Positions 25,950 to 35,231 of a stretch of 64,000 nucleotides of DNA are shown piece by piece (the first letter of the stretch is position 1; every line of letters begins with the position of its first letter). The stretch is taken from assembly GCA_016714815.1 (NCBI GenBank), contig JADKBZ010000008.1, forward strand, positions 62,001 through 126,000, read 5' to 3'. The position numbers were made by a program, and so were the translations under genes. The notes under the pieces were generated by a model that saw nothing but the letters and a program-made list of their open reading frames with translations, was not told where the DNA came from and made no database searches. The DNA is from Holophagales bacterium (GTDB lineage: Bacteria; Acidobacteriota; Thermoanaerobaculia; UBA5066).

Positions 25950-26349
25950 GTATCTCGTCGTCGGCGCGCACGCGATGGCGGCGCACGGCGTACCGAGGGC
26001 GACCGGAGACCTCGACATCTGGGTCCGCGCGACGTCCGAGAACGCCCCTCGTGTGCTCGATGCGCTTCGCGAGTTCGGGGCGCCGCTTTTCGACCTGACG
26101 CTCGACGACCTCTCGAAGCCGGAGAACGTCTTCCAGATCGGCGTCGTTCCCGTTCGGATCGATCTCCTGACCAGCATCACCGGCGTCGGATTCGAAGAGG
26201 CCTGGGCGGGCCGGATGGAGATCCTCGTCGAGGGCGTCCCCTTCGGAGTCATCGGCCGGGTGGACCTCCTCCGAAACAAGAGAGCGACCGGACGGCCGAA
26301 GGACCTCCTCGACGCCGCCACGCTGGAGGAAAAGACTCCCGGCAGCTGA
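25897..26349 (+). CDS. Nucleotidyltransferase-fold protein (possible toxin)
   Basis: A 150-residue protein of the minimal nucleotidyltransferase/DUF6036-like group. The fold-defining GAHAMAAHGVPRATGDLDIWV carries the helix-then-D-x-D arrangement of the NTase active site (Asp-Leu-Asp), and VPVRIDLLTSI supplies the third acidic residue. VDLLRNKRATGRPKDLLDA is the C-terminal helix typical of this group. Related proteins act as toxins (MenT/AbiEii type) that modify tRNA or as housekeeping transferases. The overlap with the small upstream gene suggests a two-gene module, but no toxicity can be inferred from sequence alone. Confidence 0.82.
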   Translation: MERDFVEMLSALNAAGVEYLVVGAHAMAAHGVPRATGDLDIWVRATSENAPRVLDALREFGAPLFDLTLDDLSKPENVFQIGVVPVRIDLLTSITGVGFEEAWAGRMEILVEGVPFGVIGRVDLLRNKRATGRPKDLLDAATLEEKTPGS

Positions 26350-26380
26350 AGGGCGAGGAGAGCCTGCCCGGGCCAGCCAA

Positions 26381-29300
26381 TCAGCGGGGTGCCTGCTCCG
26401 GCGGCGCCGACTCGGAGCACCAGTAGGACGGCCCGCCCCCCTGAAGATGCCAGGGCGGACACCAGGAATGGACGGGCGCGCGACGCCCCTCGACCCGCGA
26501 AGCCACGAGCAGATTCACCGTGCGCCGCGTTCTTCTTCCGTCCGCATCGCGGACCGCCAGGAGAACCGAGGCGGCTCCCGGCACGCCGGGAGTCCCCGAG
26601 AGGAGGCCCGACGCCTTCCCGAGCGACAGCCCCGCCGGCAGCGGGCCCGATTCGACGGAGAACCGGTACGGCGGCCTGCCGTTGTGAACGGGGATCCGGT
26701 ACGAGTAGGCCTCCCCCGCGAGAGCGGGCGGCATCGAGCCACCCGCGACGTCGATCGCGAAATCCTCCGCGAAATGAAGGAGTGTCACGCCGGCCTCCGC
26801 CTTCGCCAGAACCGTGAATTCATCCCTGGAGCCTCCGGCGCGGGGGAGGAGCGCGCCCTGAGAGTCGACGAGTTCAGGGAGCGGCCTCGTCCAGAGAGGC
26901 TCGGACCCCTGCCGCCCGAGCTTCATGAGGACCGACTGACCCAGCCCGTCATCCCGGCCCGCTATCAGGAGGTCGCCGTCCGGAAGCTCGGCGACACGCC
27001 ACGCTCCCGTCATCTTCGGCCAGCTGCCTTCCGGTGATTCGGCCTCCGCAAAGCGCTCCCGCCGGACGGTCTTCCCGGTCGCCCCGTCGTATTTCGCGAG
27101 CGCCCAACCTCCGCGCAGCGTGTTCCACACGTCGTATTTCCCCGCCACGACGACGTCTCCGGCGCGATCGACGACGAGATCCCATCCGAAAAGGCTGGCC
27201 TGGGCATCCGCAGGCTCCACCGACTCCCAGACGACGGCCCCCGACCTCGAGGAGATCCTCGAACAGAGCCAGTTCGTCGGCCACCTGCCGCTCTGATTCG
27301 ACAGGACGACCGGGTTTCCGCCGTCGGCGAGATCGAGCGCGTATGCGGGCCCGCCGAGACGAATCGGACCCCATGCCGGGTCGCCCTTCGCGCCGCAGAC
27401 CTTTCCGACGACGGTGCCGTCCTCGTTCGAGACGACCAGGAGGACGTCGTCCCTGTCGTCGACGCGAATACGGGTCCAAGAGGCCGAGTGCGCGCCGGGG
27501 ACACCGAGGAACGCGGCAGCCGACCATCTCGGCTCACCGGTCGCTCCGTCGGACTTCATCACCCACCAGGCGCCCCGGCTCGGCCCCTCGTCATCGGACT
27601 CGTCCCTCGGCGACCGGTAGACCTCCTCTCCCACACCGGCAAGACCTATCTCGACGAGGTCCCCGCCGGAGTCGGTGGCCAGGCCCGCGGACTGACCCTG
27701 GGGAAGCCGCCTCGGACCCCAGAGAACTCCGCCAGTCACCCCGTCCCGTTTCATGGTCCACCAGACGGAACGAGGGCCCTCTCTGAGCGTGCCGGAAACG
27801 AAGACGTCGCCGCGCCGGTCCAATGCGAGGCGCCCGCCCCAGATCGGCTGGTGCGCCGGGTCGTCCGTGAGGTCCGGCCAGACGGGGCCCCATCGGAGAG
27901 CGCCCGTGATTCCGTCGACCTTCGCCACCCCGCCGCTCTCGGTCATGACGAGTACGTCGCCGCGCGAGTCCCTCGCGGCGCCGGCCGGCCTGTCGTCCTC
28001 CACCCCGGCGTCGGCCGGGAGGATTGACTCGTGGAGCAGGCGACCGTCTCCTCCCGAGAAGGAGACGAGTTTCGCGTCGGAGCCGTAGCCGCTGCTGCTG
28101 AACGTGGCAACGAACCTCAGGTCGCCCGCCTCGTCGACGAAGAGGGGAACGGTCAAGCCCGCCTTCCTCCCCGGTTCGATCGGAACGGGACCCCAGAGCG
28201 TTCGCCCGGTGGCTCCGTCGCACTTCCTGACCCACAGCTGCGGGTTTCGGAATGGGACGTCCGGAGTCGTTTCTGCAATCAGGACGTCGGCACGAAGGTC
28301 CACACCGAAGGCGACAACGGCTTCTCGGGACCCTCCCGCACTTCGCCAGATCGTCTTCCCGGTCCTGCCGTCGAGCTTCACGAGCTCGTCACTGCCCATC
28401 GAAATCGATGAAGCGCTGCCGCTGGCGAGGACGTCTCCCGCGGGATCGACGACGAGACCGACGGCCCGGGTCCGGCGGGAGGGCGATCCGGCCGAGTCGA
28501 GCCGGACGGGACCCCAGGCCGGCTCGCCGGTGCGCCCGTCGACCTTTACGACGGACCAGCGACAGCGGTTGCCTTCGAAGGCCTCTCCCGTGACGACGAC
28601 GTCCCCCCTGGAGTCCAGCGCAAGCCGCCGGGGAACGCTCATTCCACCCGGGTCCCCAGTGAACCGGCGCTCCCAGAGGACGACTCCCGACCGGCCCTCG
28701 TACTTCCTGAGGCCCCACGCGGAGCCCTCCTCGGTCCCCGCTGCGACCGCGACGACGATGTCGCCGTTCGGATCTCCCTCGACCCCGATCGGACCGTCGG
28801 CTCGTCCATTCCCTTCCGCAGGGTGCGAGACGGTCCAGGTCACGGCTCCCGAGATTCCGTCGACGAGGGCCAGCTGCCAGCCCCTTTGCTTTCGATCCCT
28901 CTGTCCATAGAGACGGCCTGCAACGACCACGTTTCCCGACCCGTCGGTCGCAAGCGACGTGGCGAACGTGCCAAGCAGGCTCTCCGCCGAGACGATCGCG
29001 GGCGCCCGCCATGCCGCCAGGCCGCTGACGGCGTCGAACTTCATCAGCTCGATCGCTCCCGACGGGGAACGCGCCGTGGCGAAGAGTGAGCCGGCGGCGT
29101 CGACGGCGAGCGGTTCCCGCCATCCGAATACCCTCGCCGACGAAAGGAGCCGGCCGCCGGAGTCGTAGCGCAGCGCCGTGACGGCATTGCCCATGCGCGA
29201 AACGACGAGCGTGGAACGGTCCCGGAGGCTCGTGACGGAGTGGACGGAGACGAACGGCATGGAATCGGGCGAAGGTCCCATGTCCCGTCGCCAGACGGGG

Positions 29301-29446
29301 ACCGCCATCGCACCCTCCGTCCCCGCCGGGGACGCCGCGTGGGGCACGACGGTTCGACAGCCAACCACGCCGAGGGCGGCGAGTACGACGAGCACCGTCT
29401 CGAATCGGGTGAGCGGCCGCGATGCGCTTGAAAGGCGCTGGCTCAA
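26381..29446 (-). CDS. Large beta-propeller-repeat lipoprotein with C-terminal Ig-like domain
   Basis: A 1021-residue lipoprotein (lipobox GVVGC, Cys30). The body has many repeats of the form (V/M)K-x-D-G-x-T-G-x-x-x-W-G-P-(V/I) alternating with D-x-x-G-D-V-(V/L)-V, the pattern of PQQ-like or SBBP-like propellers (examples: VKVDGRTGEPAWGPV, LDSRGDVVVTGEA). The C-terminus has a putative Ig-like domain (LAGEAYSYRIPVHNGRPPYRFSVESG...LPAGLSLGKASGLLSGTP). No enzyme residues are seen; a cell-surface binding or adhesion role is plausible. The TTG start at 29446 has gggagg 4 nt upstream, and the gene lies 10 nt after the penicillin-acylase-like gene, forming an operon. Confidence 0.78.
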   Translation of the reverse strand: MSQRLSSASRPLTRFETVLVVLAALGVVGCRTVVPHAASPAGTEGAMAVPVWRRDMGPSPDSMPFVSVHSVTSLRDRSTLVVSRMGNAVTALRYDSGGRLLSSARVFGWREPLAVDAAGSLFATARSPSGAIELMKFDAVSGLAAWRAPAIVSAESLLGTFATSLATDGSGNVVVAGRLYGQRDRKQRGWQLALVDGISGAVTWTVSHPAEGNGRADGPIGVEGDPNGDIVVAVAAGTEEGSAWGLRKYEGRSGVVLWERRFTGDPGGMSVPRRLALDSRGDVVVTGEAFEGNRCRWSVVKVDGRTGEPAWGPVRLDSAGSPSRRTRAVGLVVDPAGDVLASGSASSISMGSDELVKLDGRTGKTIWRSAGGSREAVVAFGVDLRADVLIAETTPDVPFRNPQLWVRKCDGATGRTLWGPVPIEPGRKAGLTVPLFVDEAGDLRFVATFSSSGYGSDAKLVSFSGGDGRLLHESILPADAGVEDDRPAGAARDSRGDVLVMTESGGVAKVDGITGALRWGPVWPDLTDDPAHQPIWGGRLALDRRGDVFVSGTLREGPRSVWWTMKRDGVTGGVLWGPRRLPQGQSAGLATDSGGDLVEIGLAGVGEEVYRSPRDESDDEGPSRGAWWVMKSDGATGEPRWSAAAFLGVPGAHSASWTRIRVDDRDDVLLVVSNEDGTVVGKVCGAKGDPAWGPIRLGGPAYALDLADGGNPVVLSNQSGRWPTNWLCSRISSRSGAVVWESVEPADAQASLFGWDLVVDRAGDVVVAGKYDVWNTLRGGWALAKYDGATGKTVRRERFAEAESPEGSWPKMTGAWRVAELPDGDLLIAGRDDGLGQSVLMKLGRQGSEPLWTRPLPELVDSQGALLPRAGGSRDEFTVLAKAEAGVTLLHFAEDFAIDVAGGSMPPALAGEAYSYRIPVHNGRPPYRFSVESGPLPAGLSLGKASGLLSGTPGVPGAASVLLAVRDADGRRTRRTVNLLVASRVEGRRAPVHSWCPPWHLQGGGPSYWCSESAPPEQAPR

Positions 29447-29456
29447 TCGGCCTCCC

Positions 29457-31670
29457 TCAGCTCCCGGGCTTCAGGGTCTTTCGCTCGAAGGCGAGCCAGC
29501 GCGCGACGTCGGTCGCGTACCAGCGGGAGAAGCGGCGATCGGAGGGGCCGCCGGCGAGGGCGGTCTCGGCTTCCTTCGTTGCGAGGTCGGCGACGAAGCG
29601 CCACGAAGGGCAGAACGACGACTCGCGTCCGGCGAGGCGGAGGACCTGTCCCTGGACGACCGTCGCACGGCCGCCCACCACCTCGAACGGCCCGCGGTCG
29701 AAGCCGAGAACGGGCGGGAGCTTTCCGCCGAAGAGGAGGTGGCGCATGAAGACGCGGCGCGACGAGCCCCAGACCGGAGTCGAGGCCGGATCGACGCCGC
29801 CCAACGCCTCGCACGCGACGCGCGCGACCCAGGCGGCCTTCCCTTCCCCGCCGAACCACTCCTCCCCCTCCTCGCGGACGAGGACGTCGTCGAAGAGGCG
29901 GAAGTAGAACGGGTGAACGAGAGACGTGTCGCGCAGCGCGCGCCACGCCTCGGCCCCGAAGAGACCCTTGCCGAAGAGCTCCTCGCAGAACGCCGCGTAG
30001 AGCTTCTCGAAGAGGACGGCGCCCGTGGACGAGGCGTCGTAGCGGCGGTCCCAGGCGCGCAGGAAGCGGACGGCGGGGAGGTCGGGCAGGAATGCGTCGA
30101 GAGCGTCGAGGAGGCGTCGGGCCTGGCCGGAGACGAGGTCCGCCTGCATCCCGCCGAGATCGGCCGCCCCGAGGCCGCCGCCTCCCGCGAGCCTCGCGCC
30201 GACGAGCTCGCGCAGGCGATCGGCCCGGTCGCTCCCCATGGAGAGCGAGATCCCGACAGGGCTCCACGTCCCGTGGCCCGCGTCGTTCGCGGTGGCGAGG
30301 ACGCCTTCGGGCGGGTCGAGGACGCGCGCGAGCGCGGACGGCGGAAGGGTTCCGTCCCAGAGGTCCCCCGGCTCCCAGCCGCGGAGCGGAAGGAGGCCGC
30401 TCTCCCGGCGGCGCCGCGGGAGGAGCCCCGACTGCTGCGCACCGATCCGGCCGTCCCTTTCCGAGAAGAGCCAGTTCGCGGTGAGGGCGAGGCGCGAGAC
30501 GGCCTCCATCGCCTTCTCCACGCAGGAAGCGCTCCAGAGGTCGAGGATCGCCTCGAGCGAGGCGGCCCCGCCATCGCGCCGGCAGGTCCAGGCGCGCGCG
30601 AGCCAGAGCCCGTCGTCTACCCGCGTCGCACCGTCGGGCGTTTCGAGGACCCCCGCGTCCGTCTCGAAGACGACGACCTCGACGGCGGCGCCCTTCTTCC
30701 GGCGGATCGTGTCGCGGCGTTCGCTCAGCGGGACCCAGGAGTCGCCGCGCCGGTACCGCCCGCCCTTCACCTCCTCGATCACGAAGTCGATCGTGTCGGC
30801 AAAGCCGTAGGTGAAGCCGGCGGCGATCGCGCGCGTCCGCCCCATCACGAGGCCCGGGACGCCCGGCACCGTCACTCCGATCCGGAAGTCGCCGTCGGTC
30901 CGCTCTCCGACGACCTCGTACCAGATGGCGGGGAGGCGGTTCACCTCGAGGTGCGGGTCGCTCGCGTAGAGCGCGGCGCCCGAGGTCGAGTGCCGCCCGG
31001 CGACCGCCACGTTGTTGCTCGCCCGCAGGCCCGGGAGCGGCGGGAGTCCGGGGACGAGGGGCGGCACGTGGCCCACCGCCCGGATCGCCGCCAGGAGCGG
31101 CTCGTCGAGGCCGTCGAGGTGCGGCTGGAAGAGGCGCGCGAGCTTCGTCGCGTCGACCCCGGCGCGGAGAGCCTGGAGGAGCGCCGTCTCCACGTCTCCC
31201 TGCGCCTGCGCGAGACCGACGAAGCTCATGAGCCGGAGCGTCAGGAGCGTGTCCGCGGGGCGCCACGGCTCGTCCGGAACGCCGAGGAGCCGCAGCTCCC
31301 ACGGCCGGCCGAGCGCGAGGCGTGCGTTCACCCCCGCGGCATAGGCCTCGGACAGCTCGAGCGCCCGGCCGCCGAGCGAGGCGGCCTCCTCTTCGGAGCC
31401 GGCCGCGAAGAGGTTCTTTCTCATGAAGAGGTCGATCGCCAGCGAGGAGGGTGAATCGTCCAGGAGTTCGCAGAGGCGCCCCTGGCCGATCACTTTCACG
31501 AGAAGCATCTGGAGCGCCCGGTCGTGCCCGTGGGCGTAGCCGTACGCCGCGGCGAGGTCGAGGTCGTCCGCCGCGGCGGCGTGCATCACGCCGTGCTCGT
31601 CGCGGCGGAGCGTGAAGGCGCGACCGTCGGCCGTGAAGGGGCGCGGAGAGGTTCCGATTCGAGGTCTCAC
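29457..31670 (-). CDS. Penicillin acylase family (Ntn-hydrolase) protein
   Basis: A 737-residue Ntn hydrolase of the penicillin/acyl-homoserine-lactone acylase family, which cleaves amide bonds after self-processing into two chains. The alpha region has DEHGVMHAAAADDLDLAAAYGYAHGHDRALQM (the conserved early motif). The predicted beta-chain N-terminal nucleophile is Ser218 in LRASNNVAVAG, followed by YASDPHLEVNRLPAIWYEV. Unlike most members it has no signal peptide and may be cytoplasmic. GTG 31670 sits 8 nt after a TAGAAT box and lacks a Shine-Dalgarno. It is divergent from a tricorn-like protease (62 bp) and upstream of the propeller lipoprotein. The substrate is unknown; candidates are N-acyl amino acids or peptides. 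Confidence 0.88.
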   Translation of the reverse strand: MRPRIGTSPRPFTADGRAFTLRRDEHGVMHAAAADDLDLAAAYGYAHGHDRALQMLLVKVIGQGRLCELLDDSPSSLAIDLFMRKNLFAAGSEEEAASLGGRALELSEAYAAGVNARLALGRPWELRLLGVPDEPWRPADTLLTLRLMSFVGLAQAQGDVETALLQALRAGVDATKLARLFQPHLDGLDEPLLAAIRAVGHVPPLVPGLPPLPGLRASNNVAVAGRHSTSGAALYASDPHLEVNRLPAIWYEVVGERTDGDFRIGVTVPGVPGLVMGRTRAIAAGFTYGFADTIDFVIEEVKGGRYRRGDSWVPLSERRDTIRRKKGAAVEVVVFETDAGVLETPDGATRVDDGLWLARAWTCRRDGGAASLEAILDLWSASCVEKAMEAVSRLALTANWLFSERDGRIGAQQSGLLPRRRRESGLLPLRGWEPGDLWDGTLPPSALARVLDPPEGVLATANDAGHGTWSPVGISLSMGSDRADRLRELVGARLAGGGGLGAADLGGMQADLVSGQARRLLDALDAFLPDLPAVRFLRAWDRRYDASSTGAVLFEKLYAAFCEELFGKGLFGAEAWRALRDTSLVHPFYFRLFDDVLVREEGEEWFGGEGKAAWVARVACEALGGVDPASTPVWGSSRRVFMRHLLFGGKLPPVLGFDRGPFEVVGGRATVVQGQVLRLAGRESSFCPSWRFVADLATKEAETALAGGPSDRRFSRWYATDVARWLAFERKTLKPGS

Positions 31671-31678
31671 GGCCGGTC

Positions 31679-31684
31679 ATTCTA
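31679..31684 (-). promoter_or_regulatory. TAGAAT -10-like box for the penicillin-acylase operon
   Basis: On the minus strand TAGAAT ends 8 nt before GTG 31670, leaving little or no leader. Confidence 0.45.
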
Positions 31685-31732
31685 TGGGCGGCAGTGCGAA
31701 ACCTGCCCCCGGCCCCGGCCGTACCTCGATAC

Positions 31733-34700
31733 ATGCAACGCTTCCCAGCGACAGCTCTGGCCGCGAGTCTCCTCGCGGTCCTGCCCTTGGCCTCCGCGGC
31801 CGCCCAGCCCGTCGCGGACGTCGCGGACGTCACGAAAGACGCCCGCCTCTTCCGCTTCCCCGACGTCCACGGCGACACGATCGCCTTCTCCCACGCCGGA
31901 GATCTCTGGACCGTCCCCGCCTCCGGCGGCACCGCGCGCCGCCTGACGACCGGGGACGGCCTCGAGCTCTTCCCCCGCTTCTCGCCCGACGGGAAGTGGA
32001 TCGCCTTCACCGGCCAGTACGACGGGACGACCGACGTCTACGTCATGCCGGCCACCGGAGGCGAGCCGCGCCGCCTCACCTGGTACCCCTCGACGGACCA
32101 GTCGGAGCGGATGGGGCCCGACAACCTCGTCCTCGGCTGGACCCCCGACGGGAAGATCCTCTTCCGTGGCCTGCGCGGGCCGATCCGCGGCTTCGTCGGC
32201 GAGCCTTACGTCGTCTCGCCCGAAGGAGGCCCGGTCGAGCGCTTCCCGCTCCCCGAGTCGGGCGCCCTCAGCTTCTCGCCCGACGGGAAGCGGATCGCCT
32301 ACAACCGGATCTTCCGCGATTTCCGCCCCTGGAAACGCTACAAGGGGGGCATGGCCCAGGACGTCTGGCTCTACGACCTGGCGTCGAAGGCGATCGAGAA
32401 GGTCACCGACTGGCCCGGCACCGACACGCAGCCGATCTGGATCGGCGGGTCCGTCTACTTCCTCTCCGACCGCGACGGCTGGAAGGGGAACCTCTGGAAG
32501 GTCGACGTCGCGACGAAGGCGACGGCGCGCGTCACCTCGTTCGCCGAGTACGACGTGAAGTGGCCGAGCGCCGGCGAAGCCGGGGGCGCCTCGATCGTCT
32601 TCGAGAACGGCGGCTGGCTCTACCTCCTCGACACGAAGAGCGGGCAGAGCCGCAAGGTGACGGTCGATCTCCCCGACGACCGCAAGCTCGCGCGGACCCG
32701 CTGGACGAAGGTGGACGAGAGGATCACCGACTTCGCCCTCGCCCCCGGTGGGCAGCGCGCCGTCCTCACGGCCCGCGGCGACGTCTTCACCGTGCCGGTC
32801 GAGAACGGCAACACCCGGAACCTGACCCGGACGAGCGGCGCGCGCGAGCGCAACGCCGTCTGGTCTCCCGACGGGAAATCGGTCGCCTGGTGGTCCGACG
32901 CCTCGGGCGAGGAGGAGCTCTTCGTCGCCCCGCAGGACGGCAAGGGAGATCCGGTGAAGGTCGCCCCGGCGACGAGCACCTGGCACTTCCCTCCCGTCTG
33001 GTCGGGCGACTCGAAAAAGCTCGCGTACTCCGACCGGACGATGCGCCTCTGGGTCGTCGACGTGGCCGAAAAGAAGCCCGTCCTCGTCGACACCGCGACG
33101 ATCCTCGAGATCTCCCGCTACGCCCTCTCGCCCGACGGGCAGTGGCTCGCCTACGTGAAGTCCGTCGAGAACGACTTCCCCGTCGTCTTCCTCCACTCGC
33201 TCGTCACGAAGAAGACGGTCCCGGTCACGTCGGCCGCCTCCCGGGCCGCAGAGCCGGTCTTCGACCCGGAGGGGAAATACCTCTACCTCCTCTCCGACCG
33301 CGACCTCAACCCGACGCTCGGCGCCTTCGAGGCCTCGTACACCGTCAACAAAACGACCCGCCCCTACGCGCTCCTTCTCGCCGCCGCCACTCCTTCGCCC
33401 TTCGCTCCGAAGAGCGACGAGGTGAAGCTGGGGGGAGCGAAGGAGCCCGCAAAGGACGAGAAGAAGCCCGAGCCGGGCAAGGAGGCCGGAAAGGAGGCCA
33501 GGAAGGAGGGCGACGGAAAGGACGTGCCGAAACCCGTCACACTGAAAGTCGACCTCGACGGGATCGAGAGCCGCCTCGTCGCCTTCCCCGTCCCGCCCGG
33601 CAACATCTACGGCCTGACGGCGGCGAAGGGGAAGCTCTTCTGGCTCTCCGCGCCGACGCTCGCCCTCACCGAAGGGGACGGCCCGCCGAAGAGCGCCCTG
33701 CAGATGTACGACCTCGAGAAGAGGAAGGTCGCCGACCTCTTCCCCGCCGTCGAGAACTACGACCTCGCGCCCGACGGTTCGAAGCTGATCGTCAGGTCCG
33801 ACGCGAAGACCTACCAGGTCGTCGAGCCGAAGGAGGGGCTCAAGCCCGGGGACGGTAAGCTCGACCTCTCGGGCCTCCGGATGGAGCTCGACCCGCGGGC
33901 CGAGTGGCGTCAGATCTTCCGCGAGACGTGGCGCCTCTACCGCGACTTCTTCTACCTCCCCGACATGGGAAAGATCGACTGGGACGGGATCCGGAAGCGG
34001 TACGAGCCTCTCGTGGCGCACGTCTCCCACCGCTTCGACCTGACCTACGTCCTCTCCGAGGTCGCCGCCGAGCTCGGCTCGGGCCACGCCTACGTCGGCG
34101 GCGGCGACGTGCCGAAGGTGGAGAAGCTCCCCGTCGGCATGCTCGGCGCCGACCTCGCGCTCGACGCGAAGGCCGGCCGCTGGAAGATCGCCCGCATCCT
34201 CCCCGGCCAGAACTGGAACGAGAACCGTCGCTCGCCGCTCACCGAGCCGGGCGTGAACGTGAAGGAGGGGGACTACCTCCTCGCCGTCGACGGCCGCGAC
34301 CTGACCGCGAAGGACGAGCCGTATCGCCTCCTCGTGGGGAACTTCCCCGCCGCCTCCTCCTCCGGCCCCACCCCGCGCACCGTCACCCTCCTCGTAAATG
34401 CGCAGCCCGTCGCCGCCGGCGCCCGCGAGGTCGTCGTGAAGCCGATCGGAAACGAAGAAGAGCTCCGCTACGTCGACTGGGTCGAGACGAACCGGAAGAA
34501 GGTCGACGCCGCGACGAACGGCCGCGTCGGCTACGTCCACATCCCGAACATGGGAGGCGACGGCCTCCAGGAGTTCATCCGGCAGTTCTACCCGCAGCTC
34601 CGAAAGGAAGCGCTCGTCGTCGACGTCCGCGCCAACGGCGGCGGCTTCGTCTCCGAGATGATCCTCGAGCGGCTCGCCCGCACGGTGAAGGGAATGGGGA

Positions 34701-35146
34701 ACATGCGCAATGCCCGCCCCGGCCCCTACCCGACGGCCGCCTTCAACGGCCCGATGGTCGCCCTCATCAGCCCCTATTCCGCCTCGGACGGCGACATCTT
34801 CCCGCACTACTTCCGCGAGTACGGGCTCGGCCCGCTCATCGGGGAGCGGACCTGGGGCGGCGTCGTCGGCATCCGCGGCCTCGGCGGCGGGATGGTCGAC
34901 GGCGGATATACCTTCGTCCCCGAGTTCGGCACCTACGACCTGAAGTCGCGCTGGATCATGGAGAACGAAGGGGTCTCGCCCGACATCGAGGTCGACAACC
35001 TCCCGGCCGACGAGCTGGCCGGAAAGGATGCCCAGCTCGAGCGCGGGATCGCCGAGGTGTTGAAGCGGCTCGAGGCGAGCCCATCGAAGTGGGCTCCCCT
35101 GCCGGCGTCGAAGGACCTCGCGAACCCGGCGGTGCCGAAGAGGTAA
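31733..35146 (+). CDS. Second tricorn-like exported protease
   Basis: A 1137-residue paralog of the 19949-23323 protein with the same architecture: signal peptide (AASLLAVLPLASAAAQ), propeller repeats (LFPRFSPDGKWIAFTGQYDGTTD, AVWSPDGKSVAWWSDASGEE), and a Lys/Glu-rich linker at about 564-602. Then come the helical region ETWRLYRDFFYLPDMG, GSGHAYVGGGD, a PDZ domain, and the catalytic SPYSASDGDIFPHYF (Ser near 1015) plus GERTWGGVVGIRG. The family degrades oligopeptides; the different linkers and pocket regions suggest distinct specificities. The start at ATG 31733 is the one that directly precedes the signal peptide. A strong hairpin follows the stop. Confidence 0.92.
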   Translation: MQRFPATALAASLLAVLPLASAAAQPVADVADVTKDARLFRFPDVHGDTIAFSHAGDLWTVPASGGTARRLTTGDGLELFPRFSPDGKWIAFTGQYDGTTDVYVMPATGGEPRRLTWYPSTDQSERMGPDNLVLGWTPDGKILFRGLRGPIRGFVGEPYVVSPEGGPVERFPLPESGALSFSPDGKRIAYNRIFRDFRPWKRYKGGMAQDVWLYDLASKAIEKVTDWPGTDTQPIWIGGSVYFLSDRDGWKGNLWKVDVATKATARVTSFAEYDVKWPSAGEAGGASIVFENGGWLYLLDTKSGQSRKVTVDLPDDRKLARTRWTKVDERITDFALAPGGQRAVLTARGDVFTVPVENGNTRNLTRTSGARERNAVWSPDGKSVAWWSDASGEEELFVAPQDGKGDPVKVAPATSTWHFPPVWSGDSKKLAYSDRTMRLWVVDVAEKKPVLVDTATILEISRYALSPDGQWLAYVKSVENDFPVVFLHSLVTKKTVPVTSAASRAAEPVFDPEGKYLYLLSDRDLNPTLGAFEASYTVNKTTRPYALLLAAATPSPFAPKSDEVKLGGAKEPAKDEKKPEPGKEAGKEARKEGDGKDVPKPVTLKVDLDGIESRLVAFPVPPGNIYGLTAAKGKLFWLSAPTLALTEGDGPPKSALQMYDLEKRKVADLFPAVENYDLAPDGSKLIVRSDAKTYQVVEPKEGLKPGDGKLDLSGLRMELDPRAEWRQIFRETWRLYRDFFYLPDMGKIDWDGIRKRYEPLVAHVSHRFDLTYVLSEVAAELGSGHAYVGGGDVPKVEKLPVGMLGADLALDAKAGRWKIARILPGQNWNENRRSPLTEPGVNVKEGDYLLAVDGRDLTAKDEPYRLLVGNFPAASSSGPTPRTVTLLVNAQPVAAGAREVVVKPIGNEEELRYVDWVETNRKKVDAATNGRVGYVHIPNMGGDGLQEFIRQFYPQLRKEALVVDVRANGGGFVSEMILERLARTVKGMGNMRNARPGPYPTAAFNGPMVALISPYSASDGDIFPHYFREYGLGPLIGERTWGGVVGIRGLGGGMVDGGYTFVPEFGTYDLKSRWIMENEGVSPDIEVDNLPADELAGKDAQLERGIAEVLKRLEASPSKWAPLPASKDLANPAVPKR

Positions 35147-35169
35147 TGCTCCGGGAATTCTGGTGAGTC

Positions 35170-35199
35170 GAAGCGGCCGGCGGAAACGCCGGCCGCTTC
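35170..35199. terminator. Bidirectional terminator, 13-bp stem with GAAA loop
   Basis: gaagcggccggcg and cgccggccgcttc pair perfectly around a GAAA tetraloop, between the converging tricorn-like and lipoprotein genes. The plus-strand exit is attccct. Confidence 0.75.
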
Positions 35200-35231
35200 A
35201 TTCCCTGCGGGTCCGTCGCCGGGATGGAAGG

